Source: Ophioderma brevispina (lineage: Eukaryota > Echinodermata > Ophiuroidea > Amphilepidida > Ophiodermatidae). From it: DNA of 64,000 bases. The first letter of the stretch is position 1, and each line of letters starts with the position of its first letter. The notes under the pieces are model-generated. The model saw only the letters and a list, made by a program, of their open reading frames with translations. It had not been told where the DNA came from and ran no database searches. Below are positions 12,725-23,634 of the stretch, one piece after another. Location of the stretch: NCBI GenBank assembly GCA_023653785.1, contig JAMKCH010002849.1:62001-126000 (forward strand), read 5' to 3'. Position numbers and translations under genes: made by a program.

Positions 12725-12810
12725 GTGCATATATATATAGTAACGATATATCTATATCATATTATATAATATATATATATATATATTATCTAACTATATA
12801 TATATATATT
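12725..12810. repeat. TA-rich microsatellite
   Basis: An imperfect (TA)n tract broken by short TATC and TTAT interruptions, inside an intron. Confidence 0.9.
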
Positions 12811-13829
12811 TGAAAAAGCGCCCCATGGTGAATATACAATCTGTGCCACTCCAATTTACTCCTCTTCTGGGCTTCAAGGCATAAACAAACTTCACACATG
12901 AAAAAAACACTATAGGTCCATATGTTCTACTTTTTATTTTTTATTTGTCCCAATTTTTGGAGACAACACTTTGTGTCAAGAAAAGACTAAGTATCGCCCT
13001 AAATTTAAAAAAAAATGTACAAAAAAGTGTAAAAAAACCGCCCTGAGCCGCATGAGCTAAGAGCTAAATCGAATTTTAAAAGCTATACGTGCCACAGTGT
13101 AACTGGATAGTGGATCTCAATAATAATTGTAGCCGGCTCGTGACTTTAACACACGTAACAATATTTTTATCATACGTAATATTCTGGATATAAAATACTG
13201 TCAATTGTGGGAAAATATTACTGTTAACGATTGTATTTTTTTAAATGCAAACTGATAAGGCCAGACCTATAAATTATATTTGTTCTTTGTTTAAAAGAGA
13301 AAACACATGATTGTAGCATGGGTCAAAATAAACTCCTACCTGGTGCACAGCGGGTATAACAAAATCAATATCTTTTGCCACGCATGTGAGCAGGACAATT
13401 TGAGTAAATATAACACCACACACTGCAATGGATACTACACACTGCTTGAAATAAAATGGGACATTGCCACAAACAGGAAGTAATTTTGCTAGCAACAGTC
13501 GGGCAAAATTGAGCAAAGGTAAGTTCGGCATATGAAGTAGTACTATTGTTAATAAGTTGACATAATTCAACTTAAGAAATAATGAAAGTTTTAGAATAAA
13601 TTCACAACTTTACATAATATTTGGTTTAAAATAGGATACTCGTGGAGTAAAATATCATTAATACAATATATGCGCAGGGGTGTGTCTCTTTTCATAGGTA
13701 ACTGCGATTGGCTGAAAAGCTTTTACACACAACTTCTTTCTTTATTGACAAGTTACACTGTTGCGAGTGCGGGAAGCTGACAACAATTTTTTAATGCCTA
13801 ATTATGTAAAAACTCATGCAATTGCAGCA

Positions 13830-14139
13830 TTTAGAGCTGAAAACCGCAACTCAAATCGATTTCCCTACTTTTTTTTTTAGCACCAAATCGGATTTTCGCC
13901 TATTTCTGTGGAAAATGCCACTGTTTCCCCCGACTCGCGGACCTTATGATATCATGTCCTGCCACACTAGGTATGTTGGGTACTATTTGGTATCAATGGA
14001 AAGAAAGAGGACATAGCTATCCACTTATGTAAAAAATATAAGCATTGGGTGCTTATAACAATTCTCGAAGTGGGGTGAATTGTAACCACCCCTCTTTGTA
14101 AGATGCGTTACACTAAAAGGATTAGCAAGACGAGGGGTA
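13830..14139 (-). mobile_element. Degraded TTAA MITE, CCTCGTCTACC family
   Basis: The interior is the reverse complement of the copy at 26143-26735: GGTATCAATGGAAAGAAAGAGG next to a block with ATAAGCATTGGGTGCTTAT (26230s in reverse), then the terminal motif AGACGAGGGGTAAG in place of AGACGAGGCGTTAA. The left end is lost. Confidence 0.6.
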
Positions 14140-15844
14140 AGATACTCAAAACTATTCCTACTTTAATGTTGGTGCCATAATATTTGCAAATTTCTTATCG
14201 AACTCGAAGGAATGTTTACATTTGACCTGCTGTTTCTCGCATGTAATAAAACTTTATTTAGGCTGCAGATATACAGACTATAGCTTTATGGGATCTTATG
14301 GTTGACAAATAACCTTGTATATTTTTAACAGAATAGATAATTTAATATTTGAGCCCTGTGTAATCGTGGGTGAACCCACCCTGTAAGCAATCAATTGTGG
14401 CACTTAAACCACTATCAAGCGATTTCTTCAAAATGTAACCAAATCGCGCTGCCTATTTATCATCGTCCCATTTTTTGCACTGCTTGTATTGGAAATTGTT
14501 GTAGTAAAGACCCTTGTAAGTGGCCAAGCATAACATGCCGTATTTGTTCAAAAGAAATTGCGACGTTTACTATTAAAAGTCGGGATCCGACTTTTATGGT
14601 GAACAGGAACAGTCAATGGAATCTTTGAGACTACTTAAAAATGCTCTACGTTTTTTCACACAGGACAGTAAGAAAAGGTGTTGATATGACATAACACTAG
14701 TAATTTAGAGACAAAATAGGCATTTTGAAATTGGGAAAAATAAATTAAAAAATTACTGATCATGGCTTTAAGAATCACGTTCCCTCTCAAGGATGTCTAT
14801 TTAATCATCAAGCCTTTGTACTCGAGATGTGTTACAAATGTGGGCTAGCTCCTGGGCTAAGGCAATAATGCAATGGTGTACGACAAGTGTGAAAAACGTT
14901 AAGAGACAGGTGGGGGCGGCTTTCATTTTGGGCGCGGGAATTGCTGCGCGTCTTTAATATAATTTTTGGGACTCATTTGAATGTGTATAACCGATTTTAT
15001 TTTATGTTCCTGTTATGGGGCCTTGTGAAATACTCATCAATGGCCAGAGTTTGGGTAAAAAAATCCACAGAACGGCAAATTTTTGTTTTCAGATAGGGTC
15101 CCGATTTTCAGGAAACGGTCATTTCCCATGTAAAACCCGATAGGTAAAAGTTAAAAGGCCTTCAAAAAGAGTATCTCAAATGCGCGTGAAATGTGAGCTG
15201 TTTTATCAACAATGTTGATATTAAAATACAAACCATTTAGAAATAGTCCTCATATAAATCATGGTGTCCCATTGATTAACACCACTTTCAAACTCTCCTT
15301 TGGTACCAAAGGAACCACTTGATATAGAAGAGTAATTACTATGAGAGCCTAAATTCGTGTATTGCAATAGCTGCTACACAATACGGTACGGTACATTGGA
15401 GTTAGGGGTAACATAACTTTTAATGGCTAATGAAAGAATGATATCACAATTTATTTATCCATATCCATTTTCAAGGATTTCCTTTAAAATCATTATGTTC
15501 ATTTTAGATATTTAGGATATATATAATATAAACACCGGAATAGTTATGACAATTAATTTGCTACTTCTTGGAACAGAATTGTGACTTATTTTGAGCTCAT
15601 AATGGATAACCTCTTTATAATAAATAATAAATAACATAATTAAATTTGAAGTGATTTCCAAAAGGGCCTATATCCAAAGTCTGTCATTTTATAACTAACC
15701 GCGTCGATTAATGCTAGATGGTGAAATTATGTTTAAACTACTTACAATATAAAAAAATAAAATCACCAAGCTACCAATTTCTATTGTCAAATGCCATTAG
15801 ATATTAGTTATGTCAAAAACGGTGTATTTTCAGGTGACTATTTT

Positions 15845-15960
15845 TGGAATTAAAAGTGCTCAATCCCATTACAGGAGAGCTTACTGAAAAATGAAAGTAT
15901 AGACCTCTGGAAAGGCAACCGTTACTCAGAGCTTCACGGCATACCCTCACTTACGATCAT
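15845..15960. repeat. Solo arm of the 1.3-2.2 kb fold-back repeat
   Basis: Contains GTGCTCAATCCCATTA, ACCTCTGGAAAGGCAACCG and TTCACGGCATACCCTCAC in the same order as 1691-1800. It is a separate insertion of the repeat that fills the intron at 1165-2662. Confidence 0.75.
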
Positions 15961-16343
15961 ATATATTTTAAAGGGGGGTGACCAAGTTTAAGTCTATACG
16001 TTTTTTTTTTTATCTTGGTTGAATGACTCTCACCTAAAAACCCCATCTGTAAATGTTCACGCGTTATTTCAACCCGTTTTGAAGTGAGAGCTAAAACGTG
16101 ATTTTTAATTCTCATAGAGTACTGTGTAAAATTAATATTGGTCTACCAAAATGGGGCATAATTTTGCTGATAACATCCAAACCAAAAAACCTTTTAGCTC
16201 TCATATTTCTCAGGGTAAACCAGAAAAATAGTAGCTTTGTTCTGATACCAAAACTTTGACAACTTCGGATAAATCTGGGGTCCCTCAGGACGAGGCTAGT
16301 AGCGATAGGACCATGTAAATCAAAATAATTTTAGAATACTTAC

Positions 16344-16580
16344 TGTCGTCATTCAAAATAGTAACAGCTACCGTATCTGAATTTGAACAAAACGCCCCAT
16401 CGGAGTTCGGAGTATCAAATATAATATCAAATGTTTCATCCAGATTTTCAATACAGTCGTCGTCAGTTAACGTTACTTGTACGTTCGCCTCCGTATCATC
16501 TACGTCGAATTCGACTTTGTAGTTGTCTAACTCAGTATAATCATCGTCATACTTAGCAGAGCCATCGACTGTATCTACAA
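16344..16580 (-). CDS. Calx-beta exon (C-terminal part, domain 2), intact
   Basis: An internal exon of 237 bp (79 codons), phase 1 at both ends, with acceptor ttcgctccag and a perfect GTAAGT donor. It is open throughout. It starts VDTVDGSAKYDDDYTELDNY, the strand with the classical G-[ST]-A...DYT signature, continues VQVTLTDDDCIENLDETFDI, the calcium-coordinating acidic loop, and ends VAVTILNDD. Two cysteines (DDDC and AFCSN) could pair, a feature of secreted Calx-beta repeats, but that is inference. Its N-terminal partner exon at 18993-19097 joins in frame (G|TT gives Val). This is the best-preserved exon of the gene. Confidence 0.9.
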
Positions 16581-16805
16581 CTGGAGCGAAAAGAACAGTT
16601 CTTGAGAAATCGAAAGCATGTGTTGGTGATGAACAAAGATTAAAAAAGTACAAACCTAACTTCTACCACACTCCGTACCTCCGTAAACCCGGTCAGCACC
16701 GTGTCTTTGAGTACATATTATCTGCCATAAAATCATGAATAGATTAGAGAGACTTCGTCTATTCCACTTTCGCAAAATTCGAAACAAAACTAATTTGTCA
16801 AAATT

Positions 16806-16885
16806 GAGCAGATTTGGGTTGGAACCTGCGACCAGAAACGATTATGAAGCATTCTTAACCACTAGAGCAATGAGTGATTTGTTGG
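16806..16885 (-). repeat. tRNA-derived SINE head or tRNA pseudogene
   Basis: On the minus strand the sequence has a good pol III A box, TCTAGTGGTTAAGA, and about 36 bases further a perfect B box, GGTTCCAACCC. The acceptor stem does not pair convincingly, so a working tRNA is unlikely; a tRNA-derived SINE is the better reading. No poly-A or CR1-like tail is seen. Confidence 0.5.
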
Positions 16886-16941
16886 CGCTGTTTGGATTCG
16901 AAGTCAATATTAATCTTCACAGAATAACGGCAGTCATGCTA

Positions 16942-17147
16942 TTAACACTTAAGTGACCAAGGGGGGGGGGGGGGGTTCCTAGGGACCCCCAAAATTTGTT
17001 TTCGCGCTGGCCGCTTTACGCGTGGGATTTTTGCGCCGAAATTTTTTGTAATTGTCTGACTTTTAAATGCGCTTCTTTTCATACCAAAATAATTGAAATC
17101 GGCCAAGCCTTTAATGAGATAATTAGTGGGGGTCCCATGTTTATATA
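16942..17147 (+). mobile_element. Truncated TTAA MITE, CACTTAAGTG family
   Basis: Starts TTAACACTTAAGTGACCAAG with a long G run, then TTTTCGCGCTGGCCGCTTTA and AATTGTCTGACTTTTAAATG as in the copies at 20595 and 59748. It stops after GTGGGGGTCCCATG with no right terminus; the Penelope-like fragment begins just after. Confidence 0.8.
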
Positions 17148-17224
17148 ACCTCTTGCCTACTCACCAAGGCTAAACAACACCAAAAAATGTTTCAAAAGCT
17201 TGCTGCGAAAGATTAAAAATTCAA

Positions 17225-17712
17225 GGGGAATTGTTTTTTGAAAAGAAAAGAAAACAGATATTTCCGCAAAACAAACACACGTATATGGGAACGAAAATGG
17301 CCCCAGTATATGCCACTTTATTCATGAGATATATAGAAACACTCTTGTATGATCGTATTCAGATAACTATGGGTGAACAAACCAGCACTTATGTTAAGAA
17401 TCACTGGCTAAGATATTTGGATGACTCTTTTATCTTTTGGAATGATAACATTGGCAATTTTGATACATTTACTAAAATTTACTAAAAACGAACAGTCTAC
17501 ATGAAGCCATCAAATTTAAATCAACCTACAGCATTTCTAATTTATCATTTCTTGATATTGATGTACAAATCAAATAATAACATTCAAACCGATATATTAT
17601 ATAAACCAACTGATACTCACCAATACCTGGACTTCAGATCTTGTCACCCATGACATATTAAAACCAACATTCCTTTCAACCTTGCGAGAAGGATTTGCAC
17701 AATCGTATCACG
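17225..17712 (+). pseudogene. Penelope-like reverse transcriptase fragment
   Basis: The frame 17231-17485 carries GTKMAPVYATLFMRYIE and RYLDDSFIFW, the palm motif with catalytic YxDD. After a stop and a frameshift it continues SNLSFLDIDVQIK, then YKPTDTHQYLDFRSCHP and NIPFNLARRICTIVS. The order FLD...KPTDTHQYL...SCHP...IP..LA.RI is typical of Penelope-like element reverse transcriptases. No GIY-YIG endonuclease is present. The element is truncated at both ends and has an in-frame stop at TGA in the HP-HIK motif, so it is dead. It meets an oppositely oriented LINE at about 17710. Confidence 0.8.
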
Positions 17713-18860
17713 AAATGAGAGGGGCAATATATTCCAGACATGGGCGGACATAGCCTTTATAGAGAGTGATATCTTTTTTCTAGTCAGGCTTAATTTTTTG
17801 GAGCATGAAAAGCTTTCTGAATCTCTCAAGAATAATCATACCTTCTGCTTTCACGCAGAGTCAGATCATCAACATATTTCCATACGTTGACGTCTGTATT
17901 GATGTCTTCCTCTTGTGTGCTGTTGATAATACTCAAGAAAATGATTGGGGCCAAAATTGTACCCTGCGGAACCCCTCCCAATAGAGTTTGCCATTCAGAG
18001 AGAGTGTTTTTATATTTAACACTCTGTTGTCACCCAGAAATGAAGTCGACCACCCACTGTACAATAGATTGCGATACTACCATGCTCAAAAGATTGGTGA
18101 AGGCAATATTATGGTCGATTACATCGAACGCCTTCGAGAAATTTGTTAGCACAAGAGAGCTGATGTTTTCAGATTTCTCAGCTTCTGAATTGGTGGTACA
18201 CATCGATGAGACAGCGAGTGGTCGTCATGCCTTTCTGCATGGTTACCATATTGTCTGTCGTCGACATGTGGTTGTATTGCATCTACAACAAACTTAGGAA
18301 CTATTCCTTCAGCAATTTTGACTATAGTTGAGGTAAGTGAAACCGGCCGTAATTTTTCAATTGAAGGTGGTGTCCTTTTCGGAAGCGGGATAACGCTGGC
18401 ACTTTTCCACTGTGATGGGACAATGTCCTGATGATGAGACGTATTGATTATCTCGGTAACCGGTGAACCGATCTCATAAACAAATCCTTTGAATACCTTC
18501 TATGGAATGTTGTCAGGTCCTCCCGCCTTCGAAATAGACACCTTCTTCAGATTTTCATAAATCTCCCAAGGATGGAATACAGGAGGGGGCTCTTAACTTG
18601 GAAGATACGCCGGTAATTGATCAAGTTACAAAGGTTGATGGACTGAGAAAAAATTGCTAAATGATAATTGATAGCATTGGAAACTGCTAGATGGTCAGCA
18701 GGGTCTAAATCAGGCACGCGTATTGCGGTATCTGATTTGTTCACATTGGCAAAGGATCTAATTTCCTTATGCCATTTACCAGGCTCAGATTTTTTCAAGT
18801 ATCTGTACTCTATTTGTATTATGAGATCTTTAGCTTTCTTGATGTCAGAGATAAATTAGT
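17713..18860 (-). pseudogene. LINE reverse transcriptase fragment, jockey/CR1-like
   Basis: The minus strand encodes, in order from 18860 downwards: KWHKEIRSFANVNKSDTAIR with DPADHLAVSNAINYHLA (region between endonuclease and RT), KAGGPDNIP, VIPLPK, LRPVSLTS, TNFSKAFDVIDH (RT motif A, about 18118-18150), LGGVPQGTILAP (motif B, about 17947-17985), VWKYVDDLTLRES (motif C, catalytic YVDD, about 17857-17889), then KKLSL and YKGYVRPCLEYIAPL. All are standard LINE landmarks. The frame is broken in several places and both ends are missing, so it is a dead copy. The plus-strand open frames at 17887-18297 and 18668-18859 are antisense shadows of it. Confidence 0.85.
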
Positions 18861-18992
18861 TTCTCAATTTGTGAAACATTTGCATGTCCCCTGAAGCATG
18901 CGTGTAAATGCGAAATGTCCATCCAATAATTGTTTCAACATTACATTCACCAAAATACCAAAATTGATCAAAACGTAGAAATGATTTGTTAC

Positions 18993-19097
18993 CTGCTGTA
19001 GATGAACGAGCTGTATATCCTGTTCTTTCTAGGACTGCTGTTACAACACCTTTACCTTCTAGTACTTCAAGTGTGATGTCCTTCCAACAGTAAGCCA
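18993..19097 (-). CDS. Calx-beta exon (N-terminal part, domain 2), intact
   Basis: A 105-bp internal exon (35 codons), phase 1 at both ends, with acceptor tttgaattcag and donor GCAG|GTAACA. It is open throughout. The translation contains AYCWKDITLEVLEGKG and VVTAVLERTGYTARSSTA: strand, EG turn, then V-x-A-V-x-x-R-T-G strand, the standard start of a Calx-beta domain. It joins in frame to 16344-16580 (domain 2) and follows 28786-29087 (G|TG gives Val). Its length and splice phase match the short exon at 2663-2772, showing that the domain is split at the same place each time. Confidence 0.85.
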
Positions 19098-19359
19098 CTG
19101 AATTCAAAGAATAGAAATTATAATCACATTATTGTGTAAAAGGTGTAAAAGGTAAGGTTTTATAACGACGTCTTTGCTTGCATACTAAGTCCATCTGGCC
19201 ACTTTCACTCTGTATGTACAGCTCATGTGCGAGAGAAATAAACTCCTGGAATAGAACTAGCGGAATACCAACTCTTTTCACGGGACACTCTAGATAGTAA
19301 TGTAAGGGAAGTAGGAAGAAACTACTTGTTGGGGAAAGGGCACTCGCGGTAGAGGAGAA

Positions 19360-19560
19360 GGGTGAATCTGGGTTACTTGGGAAGGATGGTCTGTGGCAGC
19401 TGGGTATGAGACTATGAGACCGTTGGAAAAGGGATCTTGGGTAGTTGGGAAGGAAACCTGTGGTAGTTAAGACTTCGGACTATGGGACAGTTATCAAATT
19501 CGACCTGGTATAGTTGCGAAGGGTTCCTGTGGTAGATAGACAGGGGCCCTAGGGTGGTGA
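19360..19560. repeat. Minisatellite, period about 68 bp
   Basis: About three diverged tandem units, each with the pattern GGTAGTTGGGAAGGAAACCTGTGGTAG followed by a GGACTATGGGACNGTT-like block (compare 19371-19438, 19439-19507 and 19508-19560). Confidence 0.6.
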
Positions 19561-20594
19561 CAAAGTGTACTACATGTCACGTATTGTCGGGTGTGTTACA
19601 TAGTGACGGATGTTAAACAAATTACGAATTTCTATTTTTCGAGAAAATCACTTATGAAAAATCGCAAACTCCAAACAGTCGGTAAACATCTAAACATACG
19701 ATTCAAACGATCAAACCGATAAACGAAAGGAACAATTGACAATTTATTTTGGCTCTTATTCATGAATTCTTACTTGATAAAAAGGATGTAATACATTGGA
19801 AAAGTTACTCATCTTATCCGTCACACCAACATTTACGCAAATTAGCGATTAGGTTCATGACATCCTGACGGATGTTGAACTGTTCCTATACTAAAGCGTT
19901 ATTCAACATCCGTCATTATGGAATACAACAATCGGCGTTTTCCGAGTATCCTCAAACCAACGTGCGTCATCGCGAATCTTCTCAATTTGTTTTATTACAC
20001 AATGGCGGATTGCCGAGATTCGCCGATTTGAAATGTAAATATAATATAAATTTTTTGTAACAGCAATATTTATAAATTAATTACATATTTTGCTTGTGTC
20101 AGAGCCTTTTGATGTAACCACAAGAGTCCTACTGAGAGGTGTACTTGGGCCCTCTGTGATCATCATAGTTATGGATTATCACTTATCGAAAGCCACTGTT
20201 GGGATAGACTATATGAAATTGTAACACACCCATGCCCGATCTATGAGGTACCCGGCCACACTACTTAACGACCTGAGTTTTGCTTCTAGAGTATACCTCC
20301 TCACGGGTCCACACTCAGGGTCCAAAACCCTCGGGAGTTGGAGGAAGTTGTTGTAAAAAGGGGGGGGGGGGTTATACAGGGTAAAGGTTGCAAATCGGTT
20401 CAAATTGTGGTTAAATACCTTAGTAATATCCGGTGACATTTTGCGATCACACTTTCTTCACCTCTTTAGTATAATATAGCGAAACTATATCATGAGAACA
20501 TATAACACAATAAAAAAAACATTACAAGTATTAAAACCTCGGACAACTGGCTTCTGACCAGCAGGGGGCAAAGCAATCCCCCAACCCAGCTATA

Positions 20595-21368
20595 TTAACA
20601 CGTAAGTGACCAAGGGGGGGGGTTCCTAGGGCGCCCAAAATTTTTTGTTTTCGCGCTAGCCGCTTTACGCCTGGGATTTTTTCGCCGAAATTTTTTTTGT
20701 AATTGTCTGACTTGTAAAATGCGCTCTCTTCAGATCAAAATAATTAAAATCGGCCAAGCCTTTTAATGAGTTAATTAGGTTTGGGGGTCCCCATGGAACC
20801 CCCCCCCCCCTTTGTCACTAACGAAGTCATTTCAGAATATTTAAAATAAGACGAAGAACCCAAGAACCAAAGTAGAATTTTTTTGGCTGATATAAGTTTC
20901 ACACATACCTTAAGTAACATTTTTAGTACAGTAAAAAAAAATTAACTCCTTTATGTGCTGAAACAACATTTCAATCATGGATGTTGCCAAACCGTTAGCT
21001 GTACAAACTCTATGGAAAATGACACGTGTATTTTGCAACAACCGTAAAAATACGATTCCCTAAAACTGCTAGTTTGTGGTGCTAAATATAGGTAAATTGG
21101 TCCTTCTAGAAGAGATATAAACATAATAAGTTTTCAAAATGTTTGGTGTAAGCGCAAGGCTCATTTGAATTTTCCGTCTTTTTTCCCAATTTTTCCCGCG
21201 TGTTTTGAAAACAATGTTTGCCCCTAATTTGCAGCCAAAATAACAATATCATTTTTTTTGTTGCTGATTTGGGATTGTCTTTATGACCCTTCACATGTGT
21301 AATAAATTTCGTGCAAAAATTTGCCTCCTCGGAAAGTTGGTTTCCTGGGGGGGGGGGGGGGGGGTCCC
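20595..21368 (+). mobile_element. TTAA MITE, CACTTAAGTG family, right end lost
   Basis: Starts TTAACACGTAAGTGACCAAG and follows the full copy at 59748-60538 closely (shared GCGCTAGCCGCTTTACGC, ATTGTCTGAC, AAACTGCTAG, AGCGCAAGGCTCATTTGAAT and CACATGTGTAATAAATTTCG). It ends in a G17 run and GGTCCCA, then passes straight into a CA microsatellite at 21370 without the right terminus. Confidence 0.8.
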
Positions 21369-21369
21369 A

Positions 21370-21435
21370 ACACATACACACCAAAGACACCCCATCCATC
21401 CACACACCCACACCCACACACACCACACGCCACAC
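21370..21435. repeat. CA-rich microsatellite
   Basis: Imperfect (CA)n with CACCACACGCC interruptions. It creates long but meaningless open frames on both strands. Confidence 0.9.
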
Positions 21436-21690
21436 ACAACACAGCTCAACGAAAACCACTCATCAAAACGCTTCATTGACCATAACAATGAAAATGTGTT
21501 TAACTACGTCCATAACTGATTTAAAGCAATAAAAACATGCGAAAATCTGGGAGGCAGCATTATGAGAAAGCTTACAGACAGCTAAAGCTATGTGTGGTAT
21601 ACTTGCAGTGATAAGGAAATGTAAGCGGAGGAGAGGACCAAGTTGTATATCTACGCTAAGCGACGAAAAAAGAAAACCCTGTTTTACGCG

Positions 21691-21921
21691 CGAGCGGACC
21701 TTTCGAGGTAGGGTCGGTCGGGCGGGCGATTTTTTTTATTTTTTTTTTTTTTCTTTTCTGGAGCTCAAAATTGGCCTAAAATAGCCCCAAAATCTGAAAA
21801 ATCAAAGGAGGAAAAAATGAAAAATTTTACAAACAATTTAAAAAAAAAAAAAAATCTGCAAAGCTGAAAACCAGTGGGTCGGTCGGGCCCGTAAAAAAAC
21901 GGTTTTTATTTTCGTCCGCTT
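21691..21921. mobile_element. Non-autonomous element with AGCGGAC ends
   Basis: The left end GAGCGGACCTTTCGAGG is followed by GGGTCGGTCGGGCGGGC. The right end is the reverse complement of AAAGCGGACGAAAATA, preceded by GGGTCGGTCGGGCCCG. The centre is T-rich then A-rich with no open frame. Inverted ends and subterminal GTCGGTCGGGC repeats indicate a small DNA transposon; the superfamily is unknown. Confidence 0.5.
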
Positions 21922-22386
21922 TAAAAAACTTGGTTGAAAAAATAAAAACTGAGAACAATTAATGGCAGTTTTACAGAGATCATGCATGATAGCTTGTTGT
22001 CACTTTCAAGTTCTAGCATTCCATTGGAATCTGCTTTATTTTTGGGATTTTTGGGGGCAATGGGACCGTAACACGGCCCAATGAGAACGTTTAACAAAGC
22101 TTAGCGTTATGAACCCCTTTAAGTTCTATTTTTTTTAATTCTTGGCCACTGAGAATGACAGTGGCTAGTGCTTCACACGTTAATTTCCCCCAAAATACTG
22201 AGGAATTTACTGACATTAAAACGCGCGTCTAAATGTCAGCCGAAATGCTATTCAGCATGCAATGCTCGAGTAGCATCGAGTGAGTAGAACTTGGCCATGG
22301 GATCAAAGGAAACATTGTTCATTTTGATTACATAATTCGCAAGAAGTAAAACCATTTCCAACTATAAATAAAAACAATATTAAATC

Positions 22387-22392
<6 letters not shown>

Positions 22393-22417
<25 letters not shown>
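22393..22417. repeat. A homopolymer
   Basis: About 25 consecutive A. No recognisable retroposon body was found immediately upstream. Confidence 0.9.
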
Positions 22418-22655
22418 CAATTTTATTGAAAATAAATAAAACGCATCTCAATTTATTTTCTGAATAATCCCGTGATCCAAGGGGGAATTACGACTAGGCT
22501 GCAGACTCAAGCAAATCCACCTGGTATTCAGGAGACAAAGCACTCAGATATCTGTTTATGGCGAAAAACTGAAGAGGGCCATTGTTACTGTCCATGCAGC
22601 TGAAAAAATGTCAGGCGTTATAGACTGTTATCCTCACCCAGTTAAGGGTTCGAAG

Positions 22656-22783
22656 TCACATAGAAGCCTCAAGTACACAAATGAGGTATTGCCATTGATT
22701 CCGTCATGCTCTGTATGATTTGTTAAGTAGCGACGGACGGGAATCAATGGCAATACCTATTTGTAACTTGGGCTTCTATATGA
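22656..22783. repeat. Hairpin element with about 48-bp arms
   Basis: The arm ATAGAAGCCTCAAGTACA...GAGGTATTGCCATTGATTCC at 22660-22705 is matched in reverse complement at 22738-22783 (GGGAATCAATGGCAATACC...CTTGGGCTTCTATATG) around a loop of about 30 bases. GGGTTCGAAGTC just outside the left arm resembles a pol III B box. Confidence 0.65.
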
Positions 22784-22824
22784 ATGGTTCACAGTTTGGA
22801 TTGAGCTGGCCTCGTTCGCGATTA

Positions 22825-23270
22825 AAATAAACTTTGAGGTTCTACTGTGAGTTCAATAATTTTGACTGTATATTTCAACATTGAAAAAAGAAATTAATGT
22901 GAACAAAACTCATGGTGGATTTGTTGCTTGGTAAGCTGTGACCTAACATCTTTGTGCAGAACCAAGATCCCGAACTTATTGCTGGACCTAATTTCTATTC
23001 AATTTACCACCATGTATTTAGAAAAATACAAAAGAAGGGGTTCTAGCGACTATGCTAACAACACGGTAAATTGACTAGAAATGGTGTTACGCGGCAAGTT
23101 ACTGTAAGTTAAGTTTTGTTTCTGCACAAAAATGTTAGGTCACAGTCTGCCACAACTTTCTTTCATGATTTTTTGTTCATCTGTGTTTCCTTTTCGGAAA
23201 AATGATGAAATATACGGTCAAAATTAATTGAACGCACAGTAGAAGCTTAATGTTTATTTATTCGTGAAAG
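22825..23270. repeat. Fold-back element with about 180-bp arms
   Basis: The left arm (about 22825-23010; AGGTTCTACTGTG, then TTTTGACTGTATATTTCA, then CTGTGACCTAACATCTTTGTG) recurs inverted in the right arm (about 23047-23260; CACAAAAATGTTAGGTCACAG, TGAAATATACGGTCAAAATT, GCACAGTAGAAGCTTAA). The arms are roughly 80 percent alike with a short spacer. No coding sequence. Confidence 0.65.
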
Positions 23271-23634
23271 AGAGCAAGTATCTTGTGCTTTGCGTCATGA
23301 AAAAAATAGCTCAATCTTAATCGGATGATGAGCACCTGAAATCTGTTTCAACTGTGTGGGTAATAACAATGGCTCTGTACTTCCAGATACAAAGTGCTTT
23401 ATCCTCTGCATACCGAGCGGATTTACTGGATATCAACAGTGCTAATATTTGCTCGAGTCAATGCAGCATGATGTACATCTACTGGTCACTGATATTTAGG
23501 AAAAGAAATTGTGATGACATTTTATTCATTTTCAATCAAATGTGCAACTTTTGCACTTGACATACCCCTGAGTATTGAAAGGTATAATTAGACAATAATA
23601 ACTGCGTAGAAATCAGTTACTTCGCCGATATGCG

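Larger units (their letters stand above)
3692..16343. other. 12.6-kb intron interval with a missing exon
   Basis: The interval between exons 16344-16580 and 3446-3691. Domain logic requires a short Calx-beta exon here, but none was recognised. Contents: a TTAA element at 3911-4217; AT-rich unique sequence to 6050 with a TA microsatellite (about 5430-5490) and an A run (about 6001-6020); CA-rich low complexity (about 6290-6345); two higher-GC blocks at 7560-8060 and 8340-8690 with open frames on both strands but no recognisable family; a hAT-type mini-element at 8753-8898; TTAA elements at 10762-11596 and about 12182-12470; a TA microsatellite at 12725-12810; a degraded TTAA element at about 13830-14139; and a solo fold-back arm at 15845-15960. 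The rest is unremarkable. Confidence 0.55.
16581..18992. other. Intron with three retroelement insertions
   Basis: A 2.4-kb intron within domain 2. It holds a tRNA-like SINE head (16806-16885, minus), a truncated TTAA element (16942-17147), a Penelope-like fragment (17225-17712, plus) and a LINE fragment (17713-18860, minus), almost end to end. The open frames here belong to these elements. Confidence 0.8.

Noticed and set aside
13274..13570. 98-codon hydrophobic minus-strand open frame with a possible CAG|GTAGGAG donor
   Set aside because: No Calx-beta pattern, and no acceptor giving phase 1. A chance frame in AT-rich intron is simpler.
17887..18297. 136-codon plus-strand open frame
   Set aside because: Antisense shadow of the LINE reverse transcriptase core on the minus strand, where QGTILAP and YVDD are found.
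21106..21532. Several overlapping open frames with HTHTHT or VCVWVW runs
   Set aside because: Generated by the CA microsatellite at 21370-21435 and the G17 run of the adjacent MITE.
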